64,000 nt of DNA, taken from positions 1 through 64,000 of the forward strand of contig CAZOAG010000003.1 of the NCBI GenBank assembly GCA_964577805.1, written 5' to 3'. Below the pieces are notes generated by a model that saw only the letters and a program-made list of their open reading frames with translations, was not told the origin of the DNA and searched no databases. This stretch comes from CAZPRW01 sp964577805. Lineage in GTDB: Bacteria > Verrucomicrobiota > Verrucomicrobiia > Opitutales > JAIRKQ01. Shown one piece after another: positions 18,111 to 26,082 of the stretch (position 1 is the stretch's first letter; each line of letters begins with the position of its first letter). Position numbers and translations under genes: made by a program.

Positions 18111-19001
18111 ATGTTAAAATACAGCATAGAATTGCATGATAATGGTGTGATACCTGTCATTGATCAATTTTTAGCAGAACAAGAATATATCTGTTGGGCA
18201 GTAGAAGAAGATGCATTGTCTCATTCGTTTTATCTATGCGGATACGTTGCTTCACAATCACAAGGGAATGAAGAATTATCAAATATATCAAATCATCTTA
18301 AAATCAATTTAACTCCTATTATAACAACAGTCCCTAACAACGATTGGACTGTAGCATATCGTGAATCTGCAAGGCCGTGGCAATGTGAAAATTTACATTG
18401 GATACCATTATGGATGAAAGATAGCATAAATCTGCCAAAAGATGCTGTTGGAATTTATATAGAACCTGGTATGGCCTTTGGTACAGGATCCCATGAAACT
18501 ACACAATTATGTGCTCGATCATTAGTAATGTTCTGCAACCTTTATAAAAAAACAGAAGATTTAGTAATAAAAGATTGCATCGATGTCGGGTGTGGATCTG
18601 GTATTCTTGGAATATCCGCAATAAAATTGGGAATGTCACACGCAACATTATTGGATATCGATCCTGACGCTGTAAGAATAGCAGAAGAAAATGCTAAATT
18701 AAATGGTATTTTCCATGAACAGGTAGATTTTGTTGTAGGAGATCTAAAAACGAATTTGTTGGGCAGACAAGCTGACCTACTATTAGTAAATATTTTATCA
18801 AATGTATTATTAGACAATGCAGAATTATTGGTAAAATCAGTACGTCCTGGTGGAATGTTGTCACTAAGCGGAATTTTAACAACAGAACGTAGTACCGTTC
18901 ATAAAGCATTCGAACAACAAATAGAAAAACATTGGAAGTCTCATATAGAAACATTTGGCGATATTGGTGAATGGACGGTTTTGACTTATTTCAGAGGATG
19001 A
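18111..19001 (+). CDS. prmA: ribosomal protein L11 methyltransferase
   Basis: SAM-dependent enzyme that trimethylates lysines of L11. The Rossmann signature CIDVGCGSGILGISAIKLG begins near residue 160. The PrmA-specific stretches EPGMAFGTGSHETTQLC (about 123) and LLVNILSNVL (about 225, the NxxxN-type loop) are clear. The length of 296 aa is normal. A perfect GGAGG lies 25 bases before the ATG, too far to act on it, and no in-frame standard start fits better, so the start is slightly uncertain. It is divergent from the M3 peptidase. Confidence 0.93.
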   Translation: MLKYSIELHDNGVIPVIDQFLAEQEYICWAVEEDALSHSFYLCGYVASQSQGNEELSNISNHLKINLTPIITTVPNNDWTVAYRESARPWQCENLHWIPLWMKDSINLPKDAVGIYIEPGMAFGTGSHETTQLCARSLVMFCNLYKKTEDLVIKDCIDVGCGSGILGISAIKLGMSHATLLDIDPDAVRIAEENAKLNGIFHEQVDFVVGDLKTNLLGRQADLLLVNILSNVLLDNAELLVKSVRPGGMLSLSGILTTERSTVHKAFEQQIEKHWKSHIETFGDIGEWTVLTYFRG

Positions 19002-19042
19002 ATTTCCTTGCCTTTCCAAAAAAATAAAATGTATCTATTAGC

Positions 19043-19477
19043 ATGAAAACAAAGAGCATTTTTAAACATCAGCACGTAGCTCTGGCATTATTATCAGCAT
19101 TGATAATTTGTCAGTCAGGATGCACTCAAACAGAAGGTACATTAGGTGGTGCTGCTGTTGGTACTGGTGCTGGTGCAGGAGTTGGGTATGCCATCGGAGG
19201 AAAAGGTGGAGCAGCACTAGGTGGTGTCATCGGTGGATTAGCCGGCGGCGCTTTGGGCAATCACATGGCAGATCAAGAAAATAGAGCGTCTCAAGCACAA
19301 TCTCGAACAAATTACTCCGCACATAACCATAATGCCAACTATCAACGCCCTGTTGATTATCAAAGTCGCGAAAGATTAGAACTTGAACGTCAGCGTATTG
19401 ATTTAGAAAGACAACAGTTGGAATTAGAGCGCCAAAGAATTGAACTTGAGAACCAACGACGCATGTTAAATAATTAA
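19043..19477 (+). CDS. glycine-zipper outer-membrane lipoprotein with C-terminal heptad repeats
   Basis: A 144-residue exported protein. A signal sequence ends in QSGC at Cys27, a probable lipidation site although Gln at -3 is unusual. Residues 33-75 are a glycine zipper (GGAAVGTGAGAGVGYAIGG and more), as in 17-kDa-antigen/SlyB-like lipoproteins that insert into the outer membrane. The C-terminus at 112-139 is four near-identical heptads of the type LELERQR / IDLERQQ, predicting a charged single helix or coiled coil. It lies between prmA and the 488-residue orphan on the same strand, with 50-bp gaps, so the three may be cotranscribed. Exact function unknown. Confidence 0.75.
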   Translation: MKTKSIFKHQHVALALLSALIICQSGCTQTEGTLGGAAVGTGAGAGVGYAIGGKGGAALGGVIGGLAGGALGNHMADQENRASQAQSRTNYSAHNHNANYQRPVDYQSRERLELERQRIDLERQQLELERQRIELENQRRMLNN

Positions 19478-19527
19478 AACGATTGAATTTAATAAATTCA
19501 TTATAGTATACGGATGGGAAGACTACT

Positions 19528-20994
19528 ATGAACGACGAGAATATTGACAATAACTCTCCTATAGAAGCTAGCGTAATAGAAGCATTATCATTTATGCCAT
19601 CATGGGCACGAAATGATAACTCGCAATATCACAAATCTTCCGAGCAGCAACGCAATGCACGTAATACAAAGTCTCGTCGTTCTAATACAAAATTTGCCAA
19701 AAGCAATAAGGACAGTAAATTTTCGTTCCGATCCAGTAATAGGAACAATGCTCGTCATCAAAGGACCAAACCTGCTCCATTCGACCCAATTGTAACAATA
19801 GATTTTTATCCAAACGATGAAAATTACGAATCTATCATAACAACATTAAAAACATCGCGCAAAACCTACGAATTGTTTGATGTCGCTAAAAAGTTCTTAG
19901 AGCAACCAGAACAATATGCAATGGTCATCAAAAAAAAGGATACATGTGATGACACAACACTATACTTAACGACTGATGATGATTTTATATTTAATACTGA
20001 AGATGAAGCAGTCCACCATGTACTGTTGAATCATTTTGATAAATATTTTGAAATATCAGAGCGCGAATCAGAACAGCCTAAAGGAAATTTTTCATCAGTA
20101 AATAAATGTGGGATCACTGGAAAAATATTATGTCCGTCAAATTATCATGATTACCATCGTCTATTGCTTGAACACCAAGAACGATTTTTGCCACACCTTT
20201 CAATCGAAGAGATAGAAAAACATATAGAAAAGTTAACCGATAATGAATCGATAGAAAACTGGAAATCATCAGCATCGAAAATTACAGTATATACACCAAA
20301 AGAATCACAATCAGAAGAGACACCTAAAGAATTAATGTCATTTTTTGACGCAAAACAATATTTCAACAATTTCTTAAAATCAAAAGCAATAACACACTAC
20401 AAATCTGTACGCATTTCTGGTATAACATTCCAAAAAATGCCAAAAACATTGCTGTCAAAATCCATTTTCGTGACAATCGAACGTGAAAAAAAATTCCCGT
20501 TAAATCTATCAAATAACTTACGTGGCCGACTGCGCCGTTCTGGATTTTTTATTTACAAGCTTGGCGGTAAAAATGGAATAAGTTATCTATCTCCAGTACG
20601 TCGTAAGTTTAGAACGCCTGATACAATTTTTGCAGATAATATCCAAACGATCATTCAAAACATTGACAATCATCCCAAAATTACTACGGAAGAATTGTTC
20701 AAATTAGTACCAAATGATGCAAATGTAGAACAAAATCTGGTCAACCAACTAGAAATTGGCAGTAACAATGTTGATGCTAAAACCAATTTTTTACAAGACC
20801 TACATTGGTTAATAATGGAAGGCTATGTGACAGAATTTCATGATAATAGTCTTGTCGCAACACCTATCTTGGCCACCGTAAATGCCCAACAGCAAGAACA
20901 ATGTAATGAACCGCTTGAATCGGCGGAACCGGAAAAACTGGTTATACCTCAAGAAACAGAGTCAAATACAAATCAGCCGACAAAAGCAAGATAA
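19528..20994 (+). CDS. hypothetical protein, 488 aa, basic N-terminus
   Basis: Not recognised with certainty. Residues 30-85 are a disordered, Arg/Ser/Asn-rich, strongly basic tail, as seen in nucleic-acid-binding proteins. The middle has a conserved-looking GITGKILCPSNYHDYHRLL stretch (about 195-215). The C-terminal third (KMPKTLLSKSIFVTIER through HWLIMEGYVTEFHDNSL) reads like a globular domain ending in a winged-helix-type motif. There is no signal peptide, so it is cytosolic. I have an impression of similar proteins in Verrucomicrobiota, which I cannot check here. A role in RNA or DNA binding is only an inference from charge. Confidence 0.6.
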   Translation: MNDENIDNNSPIEASVIEALSFMPSWARNDNSQYHKSSEQQRNARNTKSRRSNTKFAKSNKDSKFSFRSSNRNNARHQRTKPAPFDPIVTIDFYPNDENYESIITTLKTSRKTYELFDVAKKFLEQPEQYAMVIKKKDTCDDTTLYLTTDDDFIFNTEDEAVHHVLLNHFDKYFEISERESEQPKGNFSSVNKCGITGKILCPSNYHDYHRLLLEHQERFLPHLSIEEIEKHIEKLTDNESIENWKSSASKITVYTPKESQSEETPKELMSFFDAKQYFNNFLKSKAITHYKSVRISGITFQKMPKTLLSKSIFVTIEREKKFPLNLSNNLRGRLRRSGFFIYKLGGKNGISYLSPVRRKFRTPDTIFADNIQTIIQNIDNHPKITTEELFKLVPNDANVEQNLVNQLEIGSNNVDAKTNFLQDLHWLIMEGYVTEFHDNSLVATPILATVNAQQQEQCNEPLESAEPEKLVIPQETESNTNQPTKAR

Positions 20995-21000
20995 GAATAA

Positions 21001-21108
21001 TTAAGCCGTCTGATTACTAAAACAAGGCACACAGTCTATTTTGGCATTTTACACGAAAAGACTGCTTAGTAAAGACTGCGAAGCAATAGAAATCGGATTA
21101 CGGCTTAA
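21001..21108 (+). ncRNA. candidate structured RNA or structured 3' UTR
   Basis: A nested set of helices. P1 TTAAGCCGT (21001-21009) pairs with ACGGCTTAA (21100-21108). P2 CTGATT (21010-21015) pairs with AATCGG (21091-21096, one G-U). P3 ACTAA (21016-21020) pairs with TTAGT (21066-21070). P4 CAGTCT (21032-21037) pairs with AGACTG (21059-21064). A small TGC-GAA-GCA hairpin sits at 21077-21085. An intrinsic terminator follows directly. It does not match tmRNA, SRP, 6S or RNase P RNA as I know them. It could be an independent small RNA or the 3' end of the upstream mRNA. Confidence 0.45.
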
Positions 21109-21116
21109 ATTAAGAT

Positions 21117-21142
21117 TTTCTTTCCTGAAAGAAATTTTTTTT
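21117..21142 (+). terminator. intrinsic terminator with T8 tract
   Basis: TTTCTT / AAGAAA stem with a 6-base loop, followed by eight T. It closes either the 488-residue orphan transcript or the structured RNA candidate, and separates them from the convergent gspI-like gene. Confidence 0.7.
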
Positions 21143-21153
21143 ATTAAGGTAGA

Positions 21154-21591
21154 TTATTTCTTATCTGTATTCTCCTGGAGTTTGTAACAAAATGCAACTG
21201 CTTGTGTGTCATTTGATAAACTATAATGGCGTGAAATTCCTACCGTAGTCAAAACTAATTTTTTATCTTTAATATCTAAAACATCTGAATTACTTTGTTG
21301 AGCAGAAAACTTACTATTTTCATCTGGCCGCATTATAGAATAAATATTTTTACTTCCGCCAGAGGACTTCTGTCCTTTTGTGATTTTTTTAGTAACCTGA
21401 ATTGTTTTTGTATCCCAACTATTACATACGCAATTGTCAATATCAGCAACAAGAGCAATTGCTTTATCATCAATATTATATCGCTGCAACATAAACATAA
21501 TTCCATTTACAACTGGAATTATTCCGGCAAGCAACACCGTTATTGCTACAACAATCTCTATTAATGTAAATCCATGTTTATTATTTTCCAT
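21154..21591 (-). CDS. GspI-like minor pseudopilin
   Basis: Type II secretion/type IV pilus pseudopilin of 145 aa. It has a short basic leader (MENNKHG) then FTLIEIVVAITVLLAG, the prepilin-peptidase cleavage and methylation motif with Glu at +5, followed by the single hydrophobic helix. The remaining residues are poorly conserved, as in GspI. It is the last gene of the murG-to-gspI run and overlaps the gspH-like gene by 11 bp. Assignment to the I class is by position and size; it could be another minor pseudopilin. Confidence 0.75.
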   Translation of the reverse strand: MENNKHGFTLIEIVVAITVLLAGIIPVVNGIMFMLQRYNIDDKAIALVADIDNCVCNSWDTKTIQVTKKITKGQKSSGGSKNIYSIMRPDENSKFSAQQSNSDVLDIKDKKLVLTTVGISRHYSLSNDTQAVAFCYKLQENTDKK

Positions 21592-22090
21592 ATAACATGC
21601 TTTCTGGAAATGTGAATGTCATTTGACACAATCTATCAACGAATAGACTATAATTCTTGTCATCAAATTTAAACGACAATTCAAACGGTTGACAATATTT
21701 CGAACGAACACTGACAAAATCCAGTTTCTTTCTTTCTCTTGATTTTAATTTTTTGCGTTCTGTCTCAACAATCGAATAAAATTCACAATCGGAAATATCC
21801 TCTGTTATAATGTCAAATTCATGTTTTTGTGATTTATTATCTTGATCAGTAAAAGATACTATTAACTTTTTTTTGTTTTCATTAATGCTCAATTTAACAT
21901 CACAATCATGGATTACTGATAGTTTACGTGCTAAAAAAACAGCATTATGTACTTCCTGTTGAAATTGCTTAACTGATTTCGACTGCTCTCCTCTAGAACC
22001 CAGCAACACGCCGGCCAATGCCGCCATGACAGCCAACACAAACATCAATTCAATTGCAGAAAATCCACTCTGTTTGTTTTTGAATCTCAT
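21581..22090 (-). CDS. GspH-like minor pseudopilin
   Basis: Prepilin leader MRFKNKQSG, cleavage before FSAIELMFVLAVMAALAG with Glu at +5, then a beta-rich domain of about 140 residues containing HNAVFLARKLSV, typical of GspH/FimT. The frame is open 20 codons further upstream, but starting at the ATG at 22090 gives a normal short leader. It lies between gspG and the gspI-like gene and is probably assembled into the tip of the pseudopilus. Confidence 0.75.
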   Translation of the reverse strand: MRFKNKQSGFSAIELMFVLAVMAALAGVLLGSRGEQSKSVKQFQQEVHNAVFLARKLSVIHDCDVKLSINENKKKLIVSFTDQDNKSQKHEFDIITEDISDCEFYSIVETERKKLKSRERKKLDFVSVRSKYCQPFELSFKFDDKNYSLFVDRLCQMTFTFPESMLYGK

Positions 22091-22177
22091 AAAATTTACA
22101 TGCGTATAACATATACACTCAAATGGCGCACCAACGCGCCATTTAAGCATTATACAAGTATCTTTTCTCGTAACATA

Positions 22178-22561
22178 CTAACGCAAAACATTTGATAAAT
22201 CAACTTCCACTTCTTTCACACCAGCGTCTTTACCTTTTTTCCCTGCATTAATTTTAACAACATTTCCTGTTCTTTTGATGTCATACTTTTCTCCCCATGG
22301 ATCGTCAGTATCTGACAAATATTTTTTTGATATCAGTTCATCAGCTTTAAAATCATCTACTTTATCCAAAGTTGCAGTATAAAGCATGATAGCACTTTGG
22401 ACACGACCATTCATATCAACCTTTGCTTGATTGACTTTTGCTGCCTCAGCACCACCACCAACACCTTTGGCCAACATCACAACAATACCGGCTAAAATTG
22501 CCAAAACAACGATCAATTCAATGATCGTAAAACCATGGTTACGCTTTAATAATTTTTTCAT
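22178..22561 (-). CDS. gspG: major pseudopilin GspG
   Basis: Main subunit of the type II secretion pseudopilus. The leader MKKLLKRNHG precedes FTIIELIVVLAILAGIV with Glu at +5. Further on, KYLSDTDDPWGEKYDI matches the calcium-binding DPWG-x-x-Y loop of GspG. A frame extension to a TTG at 22591 is ignored because the ATG at 22561 gives a proper leader. A protein of about 127 aa is normal. It directly follows ispG (42 bp). The matching ATPase gene gspE is 21 kb away. Confidence 0.88.
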   Translation of the reverse strand: MKKLLKRNHGFTIIELIVVLAILAGIVVMLAKGVGGGAEAAKVNQAKVDMNGRVQSAIMLYTATLDKVDDFKADELISKKYLSDTDDPWGEKYDIKRTGNVVKINAGKKGKDAGVKEVEVDLSNVLR

Positions 22562-22603
22562 AGGTAGTGGCAAATTGTAGTATCGCGGCAACCAGTGTCA
22601 ATA

Positions 22604-23752
22604 TCATTTAGTACGCAAAACTGATAAGAAAACATTTTCAATATCATCTTCTTTTATATGAGACACTATACACAGATCTTTTCGATAAATCGATAATGTT
22701 CCATCTGGATTGCCTACTATTGCAATATCAGCTCCTCGTGCCTCTCCTATTCCATTTATCGCACACCCCATAACTGCAATTTTCATACAAGACGCTTCTT
22801 GGATATCATTCACCAATAATTTTATCCTATTAAGCACAGATTGTATCTCATATGATGTACGGCCGCATGATGGACATGCAATAACTTCTGGACGATATTG
22901 TTGAACACCACACGCTTGCAAAATATCTTTGGCAACTGCAATTTCTTTGATCGGATCCTCTGTCAATGAAACACGTATTGTATCACCTATACCATCAATT
23001 AATAATGTCCCTATGCCAATTGACGATTTAACACGAGAATATTCTCCATTACCAGCTTCAGTAACCCCTAAATGAACAGGAAAATTCCATCCGTTTTCGT
23101 CCATTTTTTTACATGCTAGACGATTAGATTCTATCATCTCCAATACATTACTAGATTTAAATGACAGAACAGCAGAAGAAAATCCTATATCACTAGCGAC
23201 AACCAAACATTCATTGGCACTCTCCCACATCGCCTCCACTGTATTTCCAAATTTATAAGTTATTCTCGGCGATAACGATCCATGATTAATTCCGATACGA
23301 ACAGGAACATTCAATTCCTTGGCACGTTCAAAAAATACCATCAATCGTGATTGCAATTTTTCTTTCCCTTCAAGAAATTCTTCATGCGACAATGATGATT
23401 TTTTTACCATACTATCTGAAAAATTTCCAGCATTAATACGGACCTTGTCAGCAACCTCCAAACACTCAATAGCTATTTTTGGTGAAAAGTGTGTATCTGC
23501 AACCATAGGAACATTAATACCGTCATTCCGCAATTGATATTTAATCTTACGGAAATTATCAATATCACGCAAAGATGATACTTCCAAACGCACAATATCG
23601 CAACCACTTTCAACTAAACCACGAATTTGACAAACATTACCATTAATATTTCCTGTAGGAATATTTGTCATCGACTGTATTGCTATTGGACAATTTCCTC
23701 CAATACTTACATTTCCTATCTTGATAACACCAGTCAGCCGTCGTTTTATCAT
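22604..23752 (-). CDS. ispG: 4-hydroxy-3-methylbut-2-enyl diphosphate synthase
   Basis: Iron-sulfur enzyme of the MEP isoprenoid pathway, converting MEcPP to HMBPP. The TIM-barrel part has AIQSMTNIPT near the start and VRINAGNFSDS near residue 125. INHGSLSPRITYKFGN resembles the plant/chlamydial form. The C-terminal cluster ligands are in CPSCGRTSYE and GCAINGIGEARGAD. At 382 aa it lacks the large insertion domain of plant and chlamydial enzymes even though the barrel looks like theirs. Its start overlaps the rseP stop by four bases, so the two are translationally coupled. Confidence 0.95.
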   Translation of the reverse strand: MIKRRLTGVIKIGNVSIGGNCPIAIQSMTNIPTGNINGNVCQIRGLVESGCDIVRLEVSSLRDIDNFRKIKYQLRNDGINVPMVADTHFSPKIAIECLEVADKVRINAGNFSDSMVKKSSLSHEEFLEGKEKLQSRLMVFFERAKELNVPVRIGINHGSLSPRITYKFGNTVEAMWESANECLVVASDIGFSSAVLSFKSSNVLEMIESNRLACKKMDENGWNFPVHLGVTEAGNGEYSRVKSSIGIGTLLIDGIGDTIRVSLTEDPIKEIAVAKDILQACGVQQYRPEVIACPSCGRTSYEIQSVLNRIKLLVNDIQEASCMKIAVMGCAINGIGEARGADIAIVGNPDGTLSIYRKDLCIVSHIKEDDIENVFLSVLRTK

Positions 23753-25452
23753 AATTGATCCATCCTCAACATTTGTAATTGAACATCAAACGATTTATTT
23801 GATCCTCCAAACATACGTGCAATGTCAAAAAATGTGATATAAATGATCAAACAAAGCAAAAGGACGAAAAACATTGTTTGTAATTTTGAACATATTTTTC
23901 CGATAGATTTCCAACCAGTCATACGTTCAATTAATGCCATTGCAACTATACCGCCATCAAGAACTGGCAACGGCAATAGATTTATTATTGCAAGATTTGC
24001 ATTTAACATAATCACAAACCACAACAACCACTGAAAACTATTTTTTGCAAACACATGTAATGTCCTTATCAACCCAGCTGGCCCCATTAAATGTTTTGGA
24101 GAAATGTCAGATGAACGACTAAACAACCCATTCAATGTTTTAAATGTCATAACTGTCGTGTCGTAAATAAGCGACATTGGGGAAGGATGTGTCATTACAA
24201 TATCACTGGCAAATTGCAGCCCAATCGCGTTGATATATTCTGGAGGAATAATTTCAATAGATTTTATATCGTCCAAAACTAATTTTTTATTATTAGAGCA
24301 ATGCAATATTACAGGATTTGATCCTGAATCCTCTATTTCATCTTTAGCTTGTTCTATTGAACTAATATTAATACCATTTATAGCATAAACTGAAAAAATA
24401 TTTTTCGAATGCTTCCAAAAGGACATGTTGTCATTATCAATTATTGCACGAATAGGTTCGTCGTATTCACCAGGAACAAGACATAAACGAGATCGTCCAA
24501 ACTCTGCGTTTAAATAATCTTTTTTTTGAACCATTTTATGTAATTGGACTGTGCACGAAAATACCTCGCCATTGCGTTCTATCATCAATTCTATCTCATT
24601 ACTTGTTTTGCAAATGTCGTGCAGCGCAGCAATGTTTAAAATAGGAATACCATTTGCAGAAATTATCCTATCGCCTATTATGATATCTTGGTTCCTATCA
24701 AAATTATCAGAAAAACCGGCTATTTGTAATGCTTGTCGTGGCAACACACCAATAACTCGAAATGCATCATTATTATTTCCTGTTTGACTAATTTTTACTG
24801 GATGTACTGCTATCTCGTAACACGCACCATCACGCTCTATTTTTAACAATGAATATGGATCTCCTGTTTCTGTTTTATGCGTTCCCAATGCTATCAATTG
24901 AGAAATATCATCGAACCGCTTGACTGACATCCCATCAACTGCGATAATTTTATCGCCTGCCAATAAACCAGCGGAATATGCCGGCGACACAACTGTACTG
25001 CCGTCGTACATGTCAATAGTTTTCTCAACATATCCGATGGTATTATCCATCATTTCAGATGGCATCGGCAACCCATAAAAATATAATACGACACCTACAA
25101 CCAACGCAAACAGAACATTAAATATTGGCCCTGCAAACGCTATCAGTATTTTATCTATCCAACTTGCTTGCTTAGCATCTACTGGAATATCATACTCTCC
25201 CTCGACAGTGCTTAAATCCGCCAACTGAGGAACAGCAACATACCCGCCAAGCGGAAGTAAAGAAACAATAAATTCTGTACCTTTACATTTAAATCCAAAT
25301 AATTTCGGACCGAATCCTATTGAGAACTTTGGAACGAACAATCCGCGTTTTTTAGCAACGATAAAATGTCCAAATTCATGAACAAGAATAGAACCACCGA
25401 AAAATAGAATAACAAGTACCACTGGCACTAAATAGCCTACAAAACCGTCCAT
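23749..25452 (-). CDS. rseP: RseP-type site-2 intramembrane zinc protease
   Basis: Intramembrane metalloprotease that cuts anti-sigma factors or signal-peptide remnants. The active site HEFGH is at about residues 26-30 in the first membrane helix, preceded by GGSILV. The second motif NLLPLPVLDGG is near residue 495. Between them are two PDZ-like domains (SAGLLAGDKIIAVDG and IGDRIISANGIP) and a further divergent segment. At 567 aa it is longer than the usual 450, like PVC homologues as I recall them. VAVPQLADLSTVEGE after the first helix is part of that form. Translationally coupled to ispG. Confidence 0.93.
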   Translation of the reverse strand: MDGFVGYLVPVVLVILFFGGSILVHEFGHFIVAKKRGLFVPKFSIGFGPKLFGFKCKGTEFIVSLLPLGGYVAVPQLADLSTVEGEYDIPVDAKQASWIDKILIAFAGPIFNVLFALVVGVVLYFYGLPMPSEMMDNTIGYVEKTIDMYDGSTVVSPAYSAGLLAGDKIIAVDGMSVKRFDDISQLIALGTHKTETGDPYSLLKIERDGACYEIAVHPVKISQTGNNNDAFRVIGVLPRQALQIAGFSDNFDRNQDIIIGDRIISANGIPILNIAALHDICKTSNEIELMIERNGEVFSCTVQLHKMVQKKDYLNAEFGRSRLCLVPGEYDEPIRAIIDNDNMSFWKHSKNIFSVYAINGINISSIEQAKDEIEDSGSNPVILHCSNNKKLVLDDIKSIEIIPPEYINAIGLQFASDIVMTHPSPMSLIYDTTVMTFKTLNGLFSRSSDISPKHLMGPAGLIRTLHVFAKNSFQWLLWFVIMLNANLAIINLLPLPVLDGGIVAMALIERMTGWKSIGKICSKLQTMFFVLLLCLIIYITFFDIARMFGGSNKSFDVQLQMLRMDQL

Positions 25453-25474
25453 TTATCATGGAAGCTATCGTGAA

Positions 25475-25957
25475 TCATAGTACAGTCAAGAAAATGCCAA
25501 TCAATGTTAGAACTACATTAGAATAGATCGCGGCTACAATATCATCGATAACAACACCAACACCACCTGACAATGATTGAGTAGATTTTATACCCAATGG
25601 TTTAATAATATCAAACAATCGAAATATCAAAAATCCTGCCAGCAATACCCAACAATAACACACTTTCTCAGCAAAAAATATATTTGTTCCGAAAAAAACA
25701 ATCGGCATAACAACGAATTCATCGAGAATTACTTCGCTAGGATCCTTTTCACCTATTTCACGTTCAGCAATATCACAAATAATAATTGCCAACAATAACA
25801 TAAACAGCGCTATGCATAGCATTTCTAAGAACGAAAATCTATCAGCTATGCTAGAATAAAACAATGTTCCGAAAAACGCACCTAACGTTCCTGGAAAGAT
25901 AGGACTATTTCCTATTCCAAATAACGTCGCAATAGTTACACAAAATTTATTAAACAT
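25475..25957 (-). CDS. pgpA: phosphatidylglycerophosphatase A
   Basis: Membrane phosphatase giving phosphatidylglycerol from its phosphate. Diagnostic stretches are GNSPIFPGTLGAFFG near the start, the acidic DPSEVILDE near residue 73, RLFDIIKPLGI near 113 and GVGVVIDDIVAAIY near 132. Three to four membrane helices are evident. The length of 160 aa is normal. It is 22 bp upstream of rseP and 126 bp downstream of murC-murB on the same strand. Confidence 0.93.
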   Translation of the reverse strand: MFNKFCVTIATLFGIGNSPIFPGTLGAFFGTLFYSSIADRFSFLEMLCIALFMLLLAIIICDIAEREIGEKDPSEVILDEFVVMPIVFFGTNIFFAEKVCYCWVLLAGFLIFRLFDIIKPLGIKSTQSLSGGVGVVIDDIVAAIYSNVVLTLIGIFLTVL

Positions 25958-26082
25958 GCATGCGCATGATAAATGATTTTCAACATATGCAAGGCCGATC
26001 TTTATTACGAACTAACATCAAAAGCATTATTACAAAAACTTTACAATACGTCCAAAAGCATTCGAATATGCCGCAACATTCA

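Noticed and set aside
21001..21142. tmRNA, SRP RNA or 6S RNA
   Set aside because: No tRNA-like ends or tag frame, no GGAA/AGCA-type SRP loop, and no long central bubble in a near-complete helix as in 6S RNA.
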